This document shows, piece after piece, positions 16,290 to 24,140 of a DNA stretch of 43,891 nt. The notes below the pieces were generated by a model. It was not told the origin of the DNA. It saw only the letters and a list, made by a program, of their open reading frames with translations, and ran no database searches. A program made the translations under genes and the position numbers. The stretch lies in assembly GCA_017847995.1 (NCBI GenBank), contig JAGAPB010000039.1, forward strand, positions 1 through 43,891. The letters are read 5' to 3'. How positions within the stretch are numbered: position 1 is the stretch's first letter; every line of letters begins with the position of its first letter. The stretch comes from Oscillospiraceae bacterium. Lineage in GTDB: Bacteria; Bacillota; Clostridia; Oscillospirales; Ruminococcaceae.

Positions 16290-17078
16290 ATGAATTGGAT
16301 CATCTTGGATGCTGCCGCCTTGGTGGTGCTCATCCTGTTCGTCATTTTGGGCAGACGCCGCGGCTTTGTTGCCATGGCTCTGCTGCTTCTTGGCACCCTG
16401 GCCTCCCTGTGGGCCGCACAGCACTTTGCCCAGCCGGCAGCCCAGTGGGTCTACGACAATTACGCCCAGGAACGCCTGGTGGAATATGTTGACCAGAAGC
16501 TGGAAGAAAACGCCGCCAACAGCGATATTGGCGCCCTTGCCGGTGTGCTGGAAGAATTTTCGGAAGAAGTGGATCTGATGTCCAACCTGGATCTGCTGAA
16601 GGGCAAGGCCCAGGAACTGCTGCAGGATGTGCGGCAATTTGTTTCCAGCCAAAGCGGCCAGGGCGAAATCATCCCCTATCCCGAGGGTATCGACCCCGAC
16701 CCCCAACAGCAAAGTCAGATGGCAGAGCTGCTGGAAGAGGGCGCGACCCTCTCCGAAGCTTTGGTGGAAACCATCCTGCGGCCGCTGGTGCTCAGCTTTT
16801 TGGAAATGCTGGCCTTCCTGCTGCTGTTTATTGCCCTCAATGCTGTTATCAAGCTGCTCATTCACGCTTCCCGCGTCTTCAACAAGCTGCCCCTGCTGGG
16901 CGGTGTCAACCGCTTTTTCGGCGGCCTGTGCGGCCTGGTGGAAGGCCTGGTATTTCTCTATATCATCGGCATTGCGCTGCGCATGCTGACCGTAGCGTCC
17001 GGCCCCGATGCCTTTCTCACCACCGAACTGCTGAAAGAAACCAAACTTCTTTCTTCCATCATCTTCTTTTTGGAATGA
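16290..17078 (+). CDS. CvpA family membrane protein
   Basis: 262 residues, family PF02674 (colicin V production). N-terminal membrane segments with ILFVILGRRRGFVAMALLLL, a long helical loop (about 60-165) rich in Glu/Gln, then further membrane segments with the characteristic GGVNRFFGGLCGLVEGLVFL. Family function is poorly defined (envelope stress and secretion-linked phenotypes). CGGAGG precedes the ATG. The extended central loop is longer than in the roughly 160-residue E. coli protein. Confidence 0.82.
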   Translation: MNWIILDAAALVVLILFVILGRRRGFVAMALLLLGTLASLWAAQHFAQPAAQWVYDNYAQERLVEYVDQKLEENAANSDIGALAGVLEEFSEEVDLMSNLDLLKGKAQELLQDVRQFVSSQSGQGEIIPYPEGIDPDPQQQSQMAELLEEGATLSEALVETILRPLVLSFLEMLAFLLLFIALNAVIKLLIHASRVFNKLPLLGGVNRFFGGLCGLVEGLVFLYIIGIALRMLTVASGPDAFLTTELLKETKLLSSIIFFLE

Positions 17079-17146
17079 TCCGCTTTTTAAGAAAAATCTC
17101 TACATCCTTGTGGGCCTTTTGGCCCGAGAAATGAGGTATGCTTTTT

Positions 17147-19453
17147 ATGAATATGAACATGATGTGCACCCGCTGCAAAAAACGCATGGCGGTTGTTTAT
17201 CTCAGCTATGGCGACAAAAACGGCCAGAGCCAGGGCAACCAGGCCCTGTGCCTCAAATGTGCCAAGGAGCTGAACATCCAGCCCTTTAAGGAAATGCTGG
17301 ATAAAATGGGGGTTTCGGACGAAGATCTGGATGCCATGAGCGAACAGATGTCCCAGATGTCCGAATATATGCAGGATAATCCCGACGAACTGTTCCAGCC
17401 CGGCGGTGCCACCCCCATGCCCATGAACTTTTTGCAGAATATGTTTGGCAAAAACGATGCCCCTGCCGAAGAGCAGCCCACCGGCACCCCCCCTGAAGGC
17501 AAGGAAAAGAAGGGCAAGGACAAAGACCCCGGCAAGTTTAAACACCTTTCCACCTATTGCGAAAACCTGACCGCCAAGGCAGCCGCCGGAAAGGTGGACG
17601 CTGTTGTTGGCCGCGAACAGGAAATTTACCGCGTGCAGCAGATTTTGTGCCGCCGCCAGAAAAACAACCCCTGCCTGATCGGCGAACCGGGCGTGGGCAA
17701 AACCGCCATTGCCGAAGGCATTGCCCTGCGCATCGCTTCGGGGGCTGTTCCGGCCCAACTGCGGGATAAACAGTTGTATATGCTGGACCTGACCGCCCTG
17801 GTGGCAGGCACCCAGTTCCGCGGCCAGTTTGAAAGTCGCGTAAAGGGCCTTATTTCCGACGTGAAAAAGGCCGGCAACGTCATCCTGTTCATCGACGAAG
17901 TGCACAGCCTTGTGGGCGCCGGCGGCGACAGCGAAGGCAGCATGAATGCCGCCAACATCCTCAAGCCCGCCCTTTCCCGCGGCGAGGTACAGGTCATCGG
18001 TGCCACCACCTACAACGAATACCGCAAGCACATCGAAAAGGATGCCGCCCTGGAACGCCGCTTCCAGCCGGTGCGGGTTTCCGAACCCACCGTGGAAGAC
18101 AGCGTGGCCATTCTGCAGGGCATCAAGCGTTATTACGAAAAGTTCCACAATGTCACCGTTTCGGACCAGATCGCCCGCCGGGCGGTGGTTCTTTCGGAGC
18201 GCTATATCGCCGACCGCTTTTTGCCCGACAAGGCCATCGACCTGCTGGACGAAGCCTGCGCCTGTGCCACCCTGGGCAACAAGGCCTTTGGCGAATACCG
18301 CCTGCTGCTGACCCAGCGGGACAGCGACGCCGAACAACTGAAGGAACTGGAAGCCGAAACCGAAAACCCCAGCTATGAAAAAATGGCCGAGCTGCGGGCC
18401 GCCATTGCCCGCACCGACCAAAAGCTGGACCAACTGCTGCCCGAGGCCATGGAATGTGAAGTGACCGAAGCCGACCTGGCCAAGGTCATCGAGCTGTGGA
18501 CCGGCATTCCCGCCAGCAAAATTCAGGAAAGCGAGCTGCGCCGTGTTTCCGGCCTGGAAGAGGGCCTGAAGGCCAAGATCATCGGCCAGGACGAAGCCGT
18601 GGAACTGATCGCCGCTGCCGTACGCCGCAGCCGTGTTCAGCTTTCCACCCGCCGCCGTCCCGCCTCCTTCATCTTTGTCGGCCCCACCGGCGTGGGCAAA
18701 ACCGAGCTGGCCAAGGTCCTCTCCCGCGAGATGTTTGACGATGCCGATCCCCTCATCCGCCTGGATATGTCGGAGTTTATGGAGAAATTCTCGGTCTCCC
18801 GCATCATCGGTTCCCCTCCCGGCTATGTGGGCTATGACGAGGCCGGCCAGTTGACCGAAAAGGTCCGCCGCCGTCCCTACTCGGTGGTCCTGTTTGACGA
18901 GATCGAAAAGGCCCACCCCGATGTGATGAACATCCTGCTGCAGATTTTGGACGAAGGCCGCATCACCGATGCCCAGGGCCGCACTGTCAGCTTTGAAAAC
19001 ACCATCATCATCATGACCAGCAATGCCGGCAGCGGCATCAAGGGCGGTGGACTTGGCTTCAACAAGACCACCGGCGAGCTGGAAAAGGAAAAGGTGATGA
19101 AGGCCCTTGGCGAGTTCCTGCGACCCGAATTTTTGGGCCGTGTGGACGAAGTGATCGTCTTCCGCCAGCTGGATGAAGGCGACTTTGGCCGCATTGCAGC
19201 CCTGATGCTGGAGGAAACCAAGGAAGCCCTGGCTGAAAAGGCCATCAAGTTCAGCTACGACGAAAAAGCCCTGGCCGCCATTGCCGCCAAGGCCTATGGC
19301 AACCACAGCGGCGCCCGCGACCTGCGCCGGGTCATCCGCAAGGAAGTGGAGGATCCCCTGGCCCTGCTGCTGGTGGAAAATCCCGACACTCCCCCCGCAC
19401 TGGTCGCCCTCAGCGCCGACGAGGAACAAAACCTGACCCTGCACACCGCATAA
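17147..19453 (+). CDS. clpE: ClpE-type Clp protease ATPase with N-terminal zinc finger
   Basis: AAA+ unfoldase that feeds ClpP. 768 residues. The N terminus lacks ClpN repeats and instead has a four-Cys zinc-finger motif (C7xxC10, C35xxC38), as in ClpE. Walker A1 GEPGVGKT is at 179-186 and Walker A2 GPTGVGKT at 512-519. A short middle coiled coil with a UVR-like stretch (YEKMAELRAAIARTDQKL) lies between the two AAA modules. GGGLGFN in the second module supplies the ClpP-docking LGF tripeptide. ClpE of Bacillus is a heat-shock gene under CtsR; I see no clear CtsR heptad repeat here, and the gene sits at the end of the ruv-ecf-cvpA run. ATG 17147 has the best-spaced GAGG; 17138 is possible. Confidence 0.9.
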   Translation: MNMNMMCTRCKKRMAVVYLSYGDKNGQSQGNQALCLKCAKELNIQPFKEMLDKMGVSDEDLDAMSEQMSQMSEYMQDNPDELFQPGGATPMPMNFLQNMFGKNDAPAEEQPTGTPPEGKEKKGKDKDPGKFKHLSTYCENLTAKAAAGKVDAVVGREQEIYRVQQILCRRQKNNPCLIGEPGVGKTAIAEGIALRIASGAVPAQLRDKQLYMLDLTALVAGTQFRGQFESRVKGLISDVKKAGNVILFIDEVHSLVGAGGDSEGSMNAANILKPALSRGEVQVIGATTYNEYRKHIEKDAALERRFQPVRVSEPTVEDSVAILQGIKRYYEKFHNVTVSDQIARRAVVLSERYIADRFLPDKAIDLLDEACACATLGNKAFGEYRLLLTQRDSDAEQLKELEAETENPSYEKMAELRAAIARTDQKLDQLLPEAMECEVTEADLAKVIELWTGIPASKIQESELRRVSGLEEGLKAKIIGQDEAVELIAAAVRRSRVQLSTRRRPASFIFVGPTGVGKTELAKVLSREMFDDADPLIRLDMSEFMEKFSVSRIIGSPPGYVGYDEAGQLTEKVRRRPYSVVLFDEIEKAHPDVMNILLQILDEGRITDAQGRTVSFENTIIIMTSNAGSGIKGGGLGFNKTTGELEKEKVMKALGEFLRPEFLGRVDEVIVFRQLDEGDFGRIAALMLEETKEALAEKAIKFSYDEKALAAIAAKAYGNHSGARDLRRVIRKEVEDPLALLLVENPDTPPALVALSADEEQNLTLHTA

Positions 19454-19489
19454 AAAAAGACCTGTCCACCGATGTGGGCAGGTCTTTTT
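19454..19489. terminator. Terminator of the long ruvC-clpE run
   Basis: AAAAAGACCTGTCCAC and GTGGGCAGGTCTTTTT form a near-perfect stem around CGAT. The A/T flanks allow use in both directions, so it also ends the convergent lipoprotein gene. Confidence 0.93.
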
Positions 19490-19491
19490 GC

Positions 19492-19863
19492 TTATCCTTT
19501 CTTGTTTTCGCTTCGGTCGGCCGGTTCCAGCAGGGTAATGGCATAGACGGTGCTGATCTGCATGGGGTCGCTTTCGGCAATGTCACCGTTGTAGTATACG
19601 GTAACTTTATCCCCAATGCTAAAGTCGGTCATGCTGTCCTTTATTTCCACATCCAGTGAAACGGTGCATTCAGCCCCGTCGGGGTAGCCCTGTACCTCCT
19701 CAAAGCCGATGAGGATGGAGTTTTCATAAACTTCCTTCACCGTTCCGGTGACGCTGGGTTCGCTGCTGATAACGCTGTTCATCGACCTGCCGCAGCCCAA
19801 AAGCACCGCCCCGCAAGCCAGTACCAAGGCCAGCGCTGCCACCCATATTCTCTGTTTGCTCAT
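19492..19863 (-). CDS. Small lipoprotein, DUF3221/YobA-like
   Basis: 123 residues. Signal with lipobox VLLGC and lipidation at Cys24. The mature part is a small beta-barrel-like domain: VTGTVKEVYENSILIGF, then FSIGDKVTVYYNGDIAESDP and a final TVYAITLLEP. The G-D-K-V-x-V-x-Y-x-G-x-I-x-E-S-x-P pattern is that of DUF3221-like secreted proteins. AAGGAGG precedes the ATG. Own extended -10 promoter. Function unknown. Confidence 0.75.
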   Translation of the reverse strand: MSKQRIWVAALALVLACGAVLLGCGRSMNSVISSEPSVTGTVKEVYENSILIGFEEVQGYPDGAECTVSLDVEIKDSMTDFSIGDKVTVYYNGDIAESDPMQISTVYAITLLEPADRSENKKG

Positions 19864-19893
19864 AAGCGAACCTCCTTTTTGTCTTTTTTATAT

Positions 19894-19902
19894 AGTATAC
19901 CA
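19894..19902 (-). promoter_or_regulatory. Extended -10 promoter of the DUF3221-like gene
   Basis: On the minus strand TGGTATACT, that is TG-N-TATACT, about 30 bases before the start codon. There is no good -35 box, as expected for the extended type. Confidence 0.55.
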
Positions 19903-19920
19903 TAAAATCAATTTTACTGC

Positions 19921-19950
19921 GTATAAAAATCCTCCGCCCTTTCATAGAAT
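19921..19950 (+). promoter_or_regulatory. Sigma-E-like sporulation promoter of the cwlJ-gerQ pair
   Basis: GTATAAA (19921-19927), 15 bases, CATAGAAT (19943-19950). The -10 differs at one base from the mother-cell sigma-E element CATACAAT, and the -35 keeps the ATA core. No sigma-A pair is visible here. Transcription should begin near 19957, which places the ATG at 19949 inside the promoter and supports the TTG start at 19979. Confidence 0.55.
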
Positions 19951-19978
19951 GAACCAATGGAACCGAGGGGGTGAGGGC

Positions 19979-20410
19979 TTGACCGACCTGGAACTGCTGG
20001 CGCGCATCATCCGGTGCGAGGCCGGAGGCGAAGGAGAAAACGGCATGAAGGGAGTTGCCTGCGTGGTGATGAACCGGGTGCACATAAGCTACGGCGAATA
20101 CAGCCGCCTGGGCGGCACCATCCGGTCGGTGATCTACCAAAAAGGCCAGTTTGACTGCGTGCGGGAAACGGTGGGGGGTAAACCCAACGCCCAAACGGTT
20201 TACAACATGGGGGCCGAGCCCATCCACTACGACATTGCCAACTGGGCCATTGCCGGCAACCGCCTGCCCAGCCTGGGCTACGCCCTGTGGTACTTTAACC
20301 CCTACTCCCCCAATTGCCGGCCCAACTTTCCTTCCCGGGTGGGGGAATTTGTGATACGCATCGGTGACCACTGCTTCTACAACCCCACCGACGCCTATGC
20401 CGACACCTGA
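19979..20410 (+). CDS. cwlJ: Spore cortex-lytic cell wall hydrolase, SleB/CwlJ type
   Basis: 143 residues of a Hydrolase_2 (PF07486) domain: LLARIIRCEAGGEGENGMKG with putative catalytic Glu14, VACVVMNRV, IYQKGQFDC, and ALWYFNPYSPNC near the C terminus. There is no signal peptide and no peptidoglycan-binding domain, as in CwlJ, which acts from the mother cell on spore cortex during germination. The start is TTG 19979 after GAGGGGGTGAG; ATG 19949 lacks a ribosome site. A GerQ-like gene follows after 13 bases. In Bacillus CwlJ needs GerQ for spore localisation, so the pairing supports the assignment. Confidence 0.8.
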   Translation: MTDLELLARIIRCEAGGEGENGMKGVACVVMNRVHISYGEYSRLGGTIRSVIYQKGQFDCVRETVGGKPNAQTVYNMGAEPIHYDIANWAIAGNRLPSLGYALWYFNPYSPNCRPNFPSRVGEFVIRIGDHCFYNPTDAYADT

Positions 20411-20423
20411 AAGGAGGCTTTTT

Positions 20424-20768
20424 ATGCCCACGGTCAACAACCAGCGCATCCCCGAACCGTTAGCCGCCAACGGCTTCCAGCAGTTTACCACCCCTCCGGC
20501 CGAAAACTTCAACACCGAAACCATGCAGGGCTCCATCCAGCAGCTTCTTTCCGACAACATCGGCGTTTATGTGGTCTGCGAATTTTTGATGGGCACCGGG
20601 GCCACCCTGGTGCGCAAACAGGGTTACATCTATTCCTCCAGCCGCAGCTATTTTGTGCTGTTCGAGGACCAGTACAGCCGCTATGTGCTGTGCGATATTT
20701 TTTCGGTCAAATTCATCACCTTTTACACCCCGGGCCAGCGTCCCCCCGCCTATCCCAACCAACGCTGA
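20424..20768 (+). CDS. gerQ: GerQ-like spore coat protein
   Basis: 114 residues. The N-terminal 35 are Pro/Asn/Gln-rich, followed by a small beta domain: SIQQLLSDNIGVYVVCEF, TLVRKQGYIYSSSRSYFVLF, YSRYVLCDIFSVKFITFY. Order and spacing match the GerQ family (PF09671), in which that core follows a Gln-rich tail cross-linked by transglutaminase in Bacillus. AAAGGAGG precedes the ATG. Its position just after a cwlJ-type gene is the main support. Alternative: an uncharacterised coat protein with the same fold. Confidence 0.7.
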   Translation: MPTVNNQRIPEPLAANGFQQFTTPPAENFNTETMQGSIQQLLSDNIGVYVVCEFLMGTGATLVRKQGYIYSSSRSYFVLFEDQYSRYVLCDIFSVKFITFYTPGQRPPAYPNQR

Positions 20769-20788
20769 ATTGCCATGTCCCACCTTTG

Positions 20789-20819
20789 ATACCGCCCAAA
20801 AAACGGGCGGTATTTTTTA
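20789..20819 (+). terminator. Terminator of the cwlJ-gerQ pair
   Basis: ATACCGCCC and GGGCGGTAT stem with a 6-base A-rich loop, then T6. Confidence 0.9.
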
Positions 20820-20851
20820 TGTGTCCATGGTAAATATTTGGTCGGCTTTTG

Positions 20852-20880
20852 TTGTGTTTCCGCCTCTTTGGTGCTAAAAT
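20852..20880 (+). promoter_or_regulatory. Promoter of the DUF1846 gene
   Basis: TTGTGT (20852-20857), 17 bases, TAAAAT (20875-20880). The leader would be about 80 bases. Confidence 0.55.
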
Positions 20881-20922
20881 GAATGGGTATGATGTGTTGC
20901 ACAAAGGGAATGAAAATTTTCT

Positions 20923-20936
20923 TTGCCCCGGGGCAA
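20923..20936 (+). promoter_or_regulatory. Perfect palindrome in the DUF1846 leader
   Basis: TTGCCCCGGGGCAA is a perfect 14-bp palindrome about 36 bases after the predicted transcription start and 30 before the start codon. It is too tight a palindrome to be a good RNA hairpin by itself, so a DNA-binding site is also possible. Confidence 0.4.
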
Positions 20937-20966
20937 CAATATGGTTTGAGAAACGAGGGGAACAAA

Positions 20967-22448
20967 ATGCGAATTGGATTTGACAACGACAAATATTTGG
21001 AAATGCAGTCCCAGCATATCCGCGACCGCATCGCTTTGTTTGACAATAAGCTGTATCTGGAATTCGGCGGGAAGCTGTTTGACGACTTCCACGCATCCCG
21101 GGTGCTGCCCGGCTTTGCCCCCGACAGCAAGATCCGCATGCTGCTGCAGCTTGCCGACCAGGCTGAGATCATCATCACCATCAATGCCCACGACATCGAA
21201 AAGAACAAGGTTCGCGGCGACCTGGACATCACCTATGGTGACGACCTGCTGCGCCTGATCGACGCATTCCGCGGCTACGGCCTGTATGTGGGCAGCGTGG
21301 TCTTTTCCCGCTACAGCGGCCAGCCCGCTGTCGAAGCCTTCAAAAAGCGTCTGGAGGCCCTTGGGCTCAAGGTTTACCGCCACTATTCCATCCCCGGCTA
21401 TCCCGCCAACATCCCCATGATCGTAAGCGACGAGGGCTTTGGCAAAAACGAATACATCGAAACCAGCCGTCCCCTGGTGGTGGTTACCGCGCCCGGCCCC
21501 GGCAGCGGCAAAATGGCCACCTGCCTTTCCCAGCTCTACCATGAATACAAGCGCGGGGTAAAGGCAGGTTACGCCAAGTTCGAAACCTTCCCCATCTGGA
21601 ACCTGCCCCTGAAGCACCCTGTAAACCTGGCCTATGAGGCGGCCACCGCCGACCTCAAGGACGTTAATATGATCGACCCCTTCCATCTGGAAGCCTATGG
21701 CGAAACCACCGTCAACTACAACCGCGACGTTGAAATTTTCCCCGTGCTGGATTCCATGATGCGTACCATCATGGGTGAAAGCCCCTACCACAGCCCCACC
21801 GATATGGGGGTAAACATGGTTGGCAACTGCATCACCGATGATGAGGTATGCTGCCAGGCCAGCCGCCAGGAGATCGTTCGCCGCTACTTCAGCACCCTGT
21901 GCGACCACCGCCAGGGCCGCTGCGACCAGGATGTTGTGTACAAGCAGGAACTGCTGATGAACCAGGCCAATGTTACCCTGGAAGACCGTCCCGTGATTGC
22001 CCGTGCCAAGGCCAAGGCCGAACAAACCGGCATGCCCGCCGCAGCCATTCAGCTTCCCGACGGCACCATCGTAACCGGCAAAACCAGCAGCCTGCTGGGG
22101 GCTTCGGCCGCCGTGCTGCTCAATGCCCTGAAGGCCCTGGGCGGCATCCACGATGACATCCATCTCATCTCCCCCATCGTCATCGAACCCATCCAGCGGC
22201 TCAAGGTGGGCTTTTTGGGCAACCACAATCCCCGTCTGCACACCGACGAAATTCTGATTGCCCTTTCCATCAGCGCCGCCACCAACCCCACCGCACAACT
22301 GGCGCTGGACCAGCTTCCCCGTCTGCGGGGATGTGAGGCCCACTCTTCGGTCATTCTTTCCCAGGTGGATAGTTCCACCCTGCGCAAGCTGGGGGTTAAT
22401 CTGACCTGCGAGCCCCACTACCAGACCAAAAAGCTGTACCATCACTAA
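20967..22448 (+). CDS. DUF1846 family protein
   Basis: 493 residues, the usual length for PF08903. Recognised from the N-terminal [20 protein letters not shown], then [39 protein letters not shown] (a P-loop-like Gly-rich stretch), and the C-terminal [19 protein letters not shown]. Cytosolic, no signal or membrane segments. The family is common in Firmicutes and its reaction is not established; the PGPGSGK motif suggests nucleotide or phosphate binding. The ATG at 20967 follows GAGGGG; the reading frame extends 28 codons upstream without a ribosome site. Monocistronic. Confidence 0.9.
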   Translation: MRIGFDNDKYLEMQSQHIRDRIALFDNKLYLEFGGKLFDDFHASRVLPGFAPDSKIRMLLQLADQAEIIITINAHDIEKNKVRGDLDITYGDDLLRLIDAFRGYGLYVGSVVFSRYSGQPAVEAFKKRLEALGLKVYRHYSIPGYPANIPMIVSDEGFGKNEYIETSRPLVVVTAPGPGSGKMATCLSQLYHEYKRGVKAGYAKFETFPIWNLPLKHPVNLAYEAATADLKDVNMIDPFHLEAYGETTVNYNRDVEIFPVLDSMMRTIMGESPYHSPTDMGVNMVGNCITDDEVCCQASRQEIVRRYFSTLCDHRQGRCDQDVVYKQELLMNQANVTLEDRPVIARAKAKAEQTGMPAAAIQLPDGTIVTGKTSSLLGASAAVLLNALKALGGIHDDIHLISPIVIEPIQRLKVGFLGNHNPRLHTDEILIALSISAATNPTAQLALDQLPRLRGCEAHSSVILSQVDSSTLRKLGVNLTCEPHYQTKKLYHH

Positions 22449-22457
22449 AAGCACACA

Positions 22458-22494
22458 AATCGGTGCAGCCCCAAGGGCTGCACCGATTCTCTTT
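22458..22494 (+). terminator. Terminator of the DUF1846 gene
   Basis: AATCGGTGCAGCCC and GGGCTGCACCGATT with a 3-4 base loop, then CTCTTT. Confidence 0.9.
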
Positions 22495-22522
22495 GCTCAT
22501 CCTTCAGAAAAGGAGATTTGCC

Positions 22523-24097
22523 ATGAACCACATCAAGCAACGGCACTTTGCCGGTATTTTGTCCTGCATCGGATATGGCCTGCTGTGCGGGACTGTCACC
22601 GGAGCCGTCATCTTCCTGTTCAAGCTTGCCGCCAAACAGGCCGAGCATCTTTCCCGCCAATTGTATGGCCTGGCCCGGCTTTCCCCACTTTTTATTCTGC
22701 TCATTTTTGCCCTGCTGTTCGCCTTTGGGGCAGCCATGGTCTATCTCCACAAAAAGGTTCCCGAAGCCAAGGGCGGCGGCATCCCCCGCAGCGAGGGCGT
22801 TCTCCGCGGTATCCTTACCTTCCGCTGGCTGCCAACCCTGCTGGCCACGGTTGGCGGCAGTCTGCTCAGCTATCTGGGTGGCCTGCCCCTGGGCACCGAA
22901 GGCCCTGCCGTGCTGATTGGCACCTCGCTGGGCAAAATGTGCTCCGGAAAAGCAGGGGCCCGCAGCCGCTATGTGATGACCGGCGGAGCCGGGGCCGGCT
23001 TTGCCGTTGCCACCGGGGCGCCCCTTTCGGGCATTCTGTTCGCCATGGAAGAGATCCACAAGCGGGTCACCCCCCTGCTGCTGCTCACCGTTTCGGTTTC
23101 GGTGCTCAGCGCCACCTATCTCAACCGCCTGCTCTGCTCGGCCTTTTCCCTCTCCCCCAACATGCTCCATCTGCCCTCCCTTTCCGGGTTTGAGATGAAT
23201 CACGTGGGCTGGCTGCTGGGGATGGGCATTCTCACCGCCCTGGCTGTGGCCTTGTTTGACCGCTCCATCGCCCTTGTTAGGGCCTTTGCTCAAAAACATC
23301 AAAAGCACCTCACCCCTAAGGTAAAAATCTTTGCCGTTTTTGCTCTCACCGGAATTTTGGGTCTTTTCCTTGCCGACGGCATCTACAGCGGCCACGACGT
23401 CATTCTTGAGGCGGTGGAAAACCACTTCGGCCTGGGTCTGTTGTTCCTTCTTTTTGCAGTTCGTCTTGTTATGATGCTGATGGTGACCGACAGCGGCACC
23501 ACCGGGGGCATCTTCATTCCCACACTGGCCATCGGTGCTCTGGCAGGGGCTATCATAGCAAAGCTGTTTGTGATGTGCGGCATGGAGCCGCAGCTTTACG
23601 CTTCGGTGGTTTTGCTGAGCATGTGCGCTTTCATCGGCGGCACACTGCGTGCCCCCCTTACCGCCGCAGTGCTTTTTGTGGAACTGACCGGACAGTTTGT
23701 GGATGTTTTTTATGGGGCGGTGGTCATCTTCACTGTCAACTGCATCACCGAGCTGCTGAACCAGGAGCCCTTCTACGACATTGCCCTGGGAAGAATGGTA
23801 CATACCCAAAACGAAGGCAGGACCCCGGTCATCTGCCACTTTGAGGCAAAGGTATCCCCCAACGCCTTCGCCGTTGGAAAGCCCGCCAGAAACCTGATGT
23901 GGCCGGCCTGCACCATCATCCTGAGCATCACCCGGGCTGAATCCGATCTGGAGGATATGGACCGTGATGGCGAAAAGACCCTGCGCGCCGGGGACCGGCT
24001 GGTCATCCGTGCCCGCTGCTACGACGTGGCGGAGGTAAAACAGCAATTGACCGATCTGCTGGGAAAAGATTCCCCCATACGGGAAATAAGCGAATAA
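22523..24097 (+). CDS. CLC-type H+/Cl- antiporter with C-terminal RCK (TrkA-C) domain
   Basis: 524 residues. Membrane part (about 1-420) with CLC motifs: GGGIP (84-88, usually GSGIP), GTEGP (124-128) with gating Glu126, ILFAMEEI with the Glu pair 176-177 equivalent to the proton-transfer Glu of E. coli ClcA, GGIFIP, and EPFYDIAL with the chloride-coordinating Tyr. Both glutamates kept suggests an exchanger and not a channel. The C-terminal 70 residues (VGKPARNLMWPAC...LRAGDRLVIRA) form a TrkA-C/RCK_C domain that binds a regulatory ligand. AAAGGAG precedes the ATG. Own transcription unit between terminators; the promoter is not clear. Confidence 0.9.
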   Translation: MNHIKQRHFAGILSCIGYGLLCGTVTGAVIFLFKLAAKQAEHLSRQLYGLARLSPLFILLIFALLFAFGAAMVYLHKKVPEAKGGGIPRSEGVLRGILTFRWLPTLLATVGGSLLSYLGGLPLGTEGPAVLIGTSLGKMCSGKAGARSRYVMTGGAGAGFAVATGAPLSGILFAMEEIHKRVTPLLLLTVSVSVLSATYLNRLLCSAFSLSPNMLHLPSLSGFEMNHVGWLLGMGILTALAVALFDRSIALVRAFAQKHQKHLTPKVKIFAVFALTGILGLFLADGIYSGHDVILEAVENHFGLGLLFLLFAVRLVMMLMVTDSGTTGGIFIPTLAIGALAGAIIAKLFVMCGMEPQLYASVVLLSMCAFIGGTLRAPLTAAVLFVELTGQFVDVFYGAVVIFTVNCITELLNQEPFYDIALGRMVHTQNEGRTPVICHFEAKVSPNAFAVGKPARNLMWPACTIILSITRAESDLEDMDRDGEKTLRAGDRLVIRARCYDVAEVKQQLTDLLGKDSPIREISE

Positions 24098-24104
24098 ATA
24101 AAAG

Positions 24105-24139
24105 GACCGATGGAAAGAAGCCTCCATCGGTCTTTGTTT
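24105..24139. terminator. Bidirectional terminator between clc and the methyltransferase gene
   Basis: GACCGATGGA and TCCATCGGTC stem with an 8-base loop and A/T-rich flanks (AAAAG / CTTTGTTTTT). It serves two convergent genes. Confidence 0.85.
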
Positions 24140-24140
24140 T

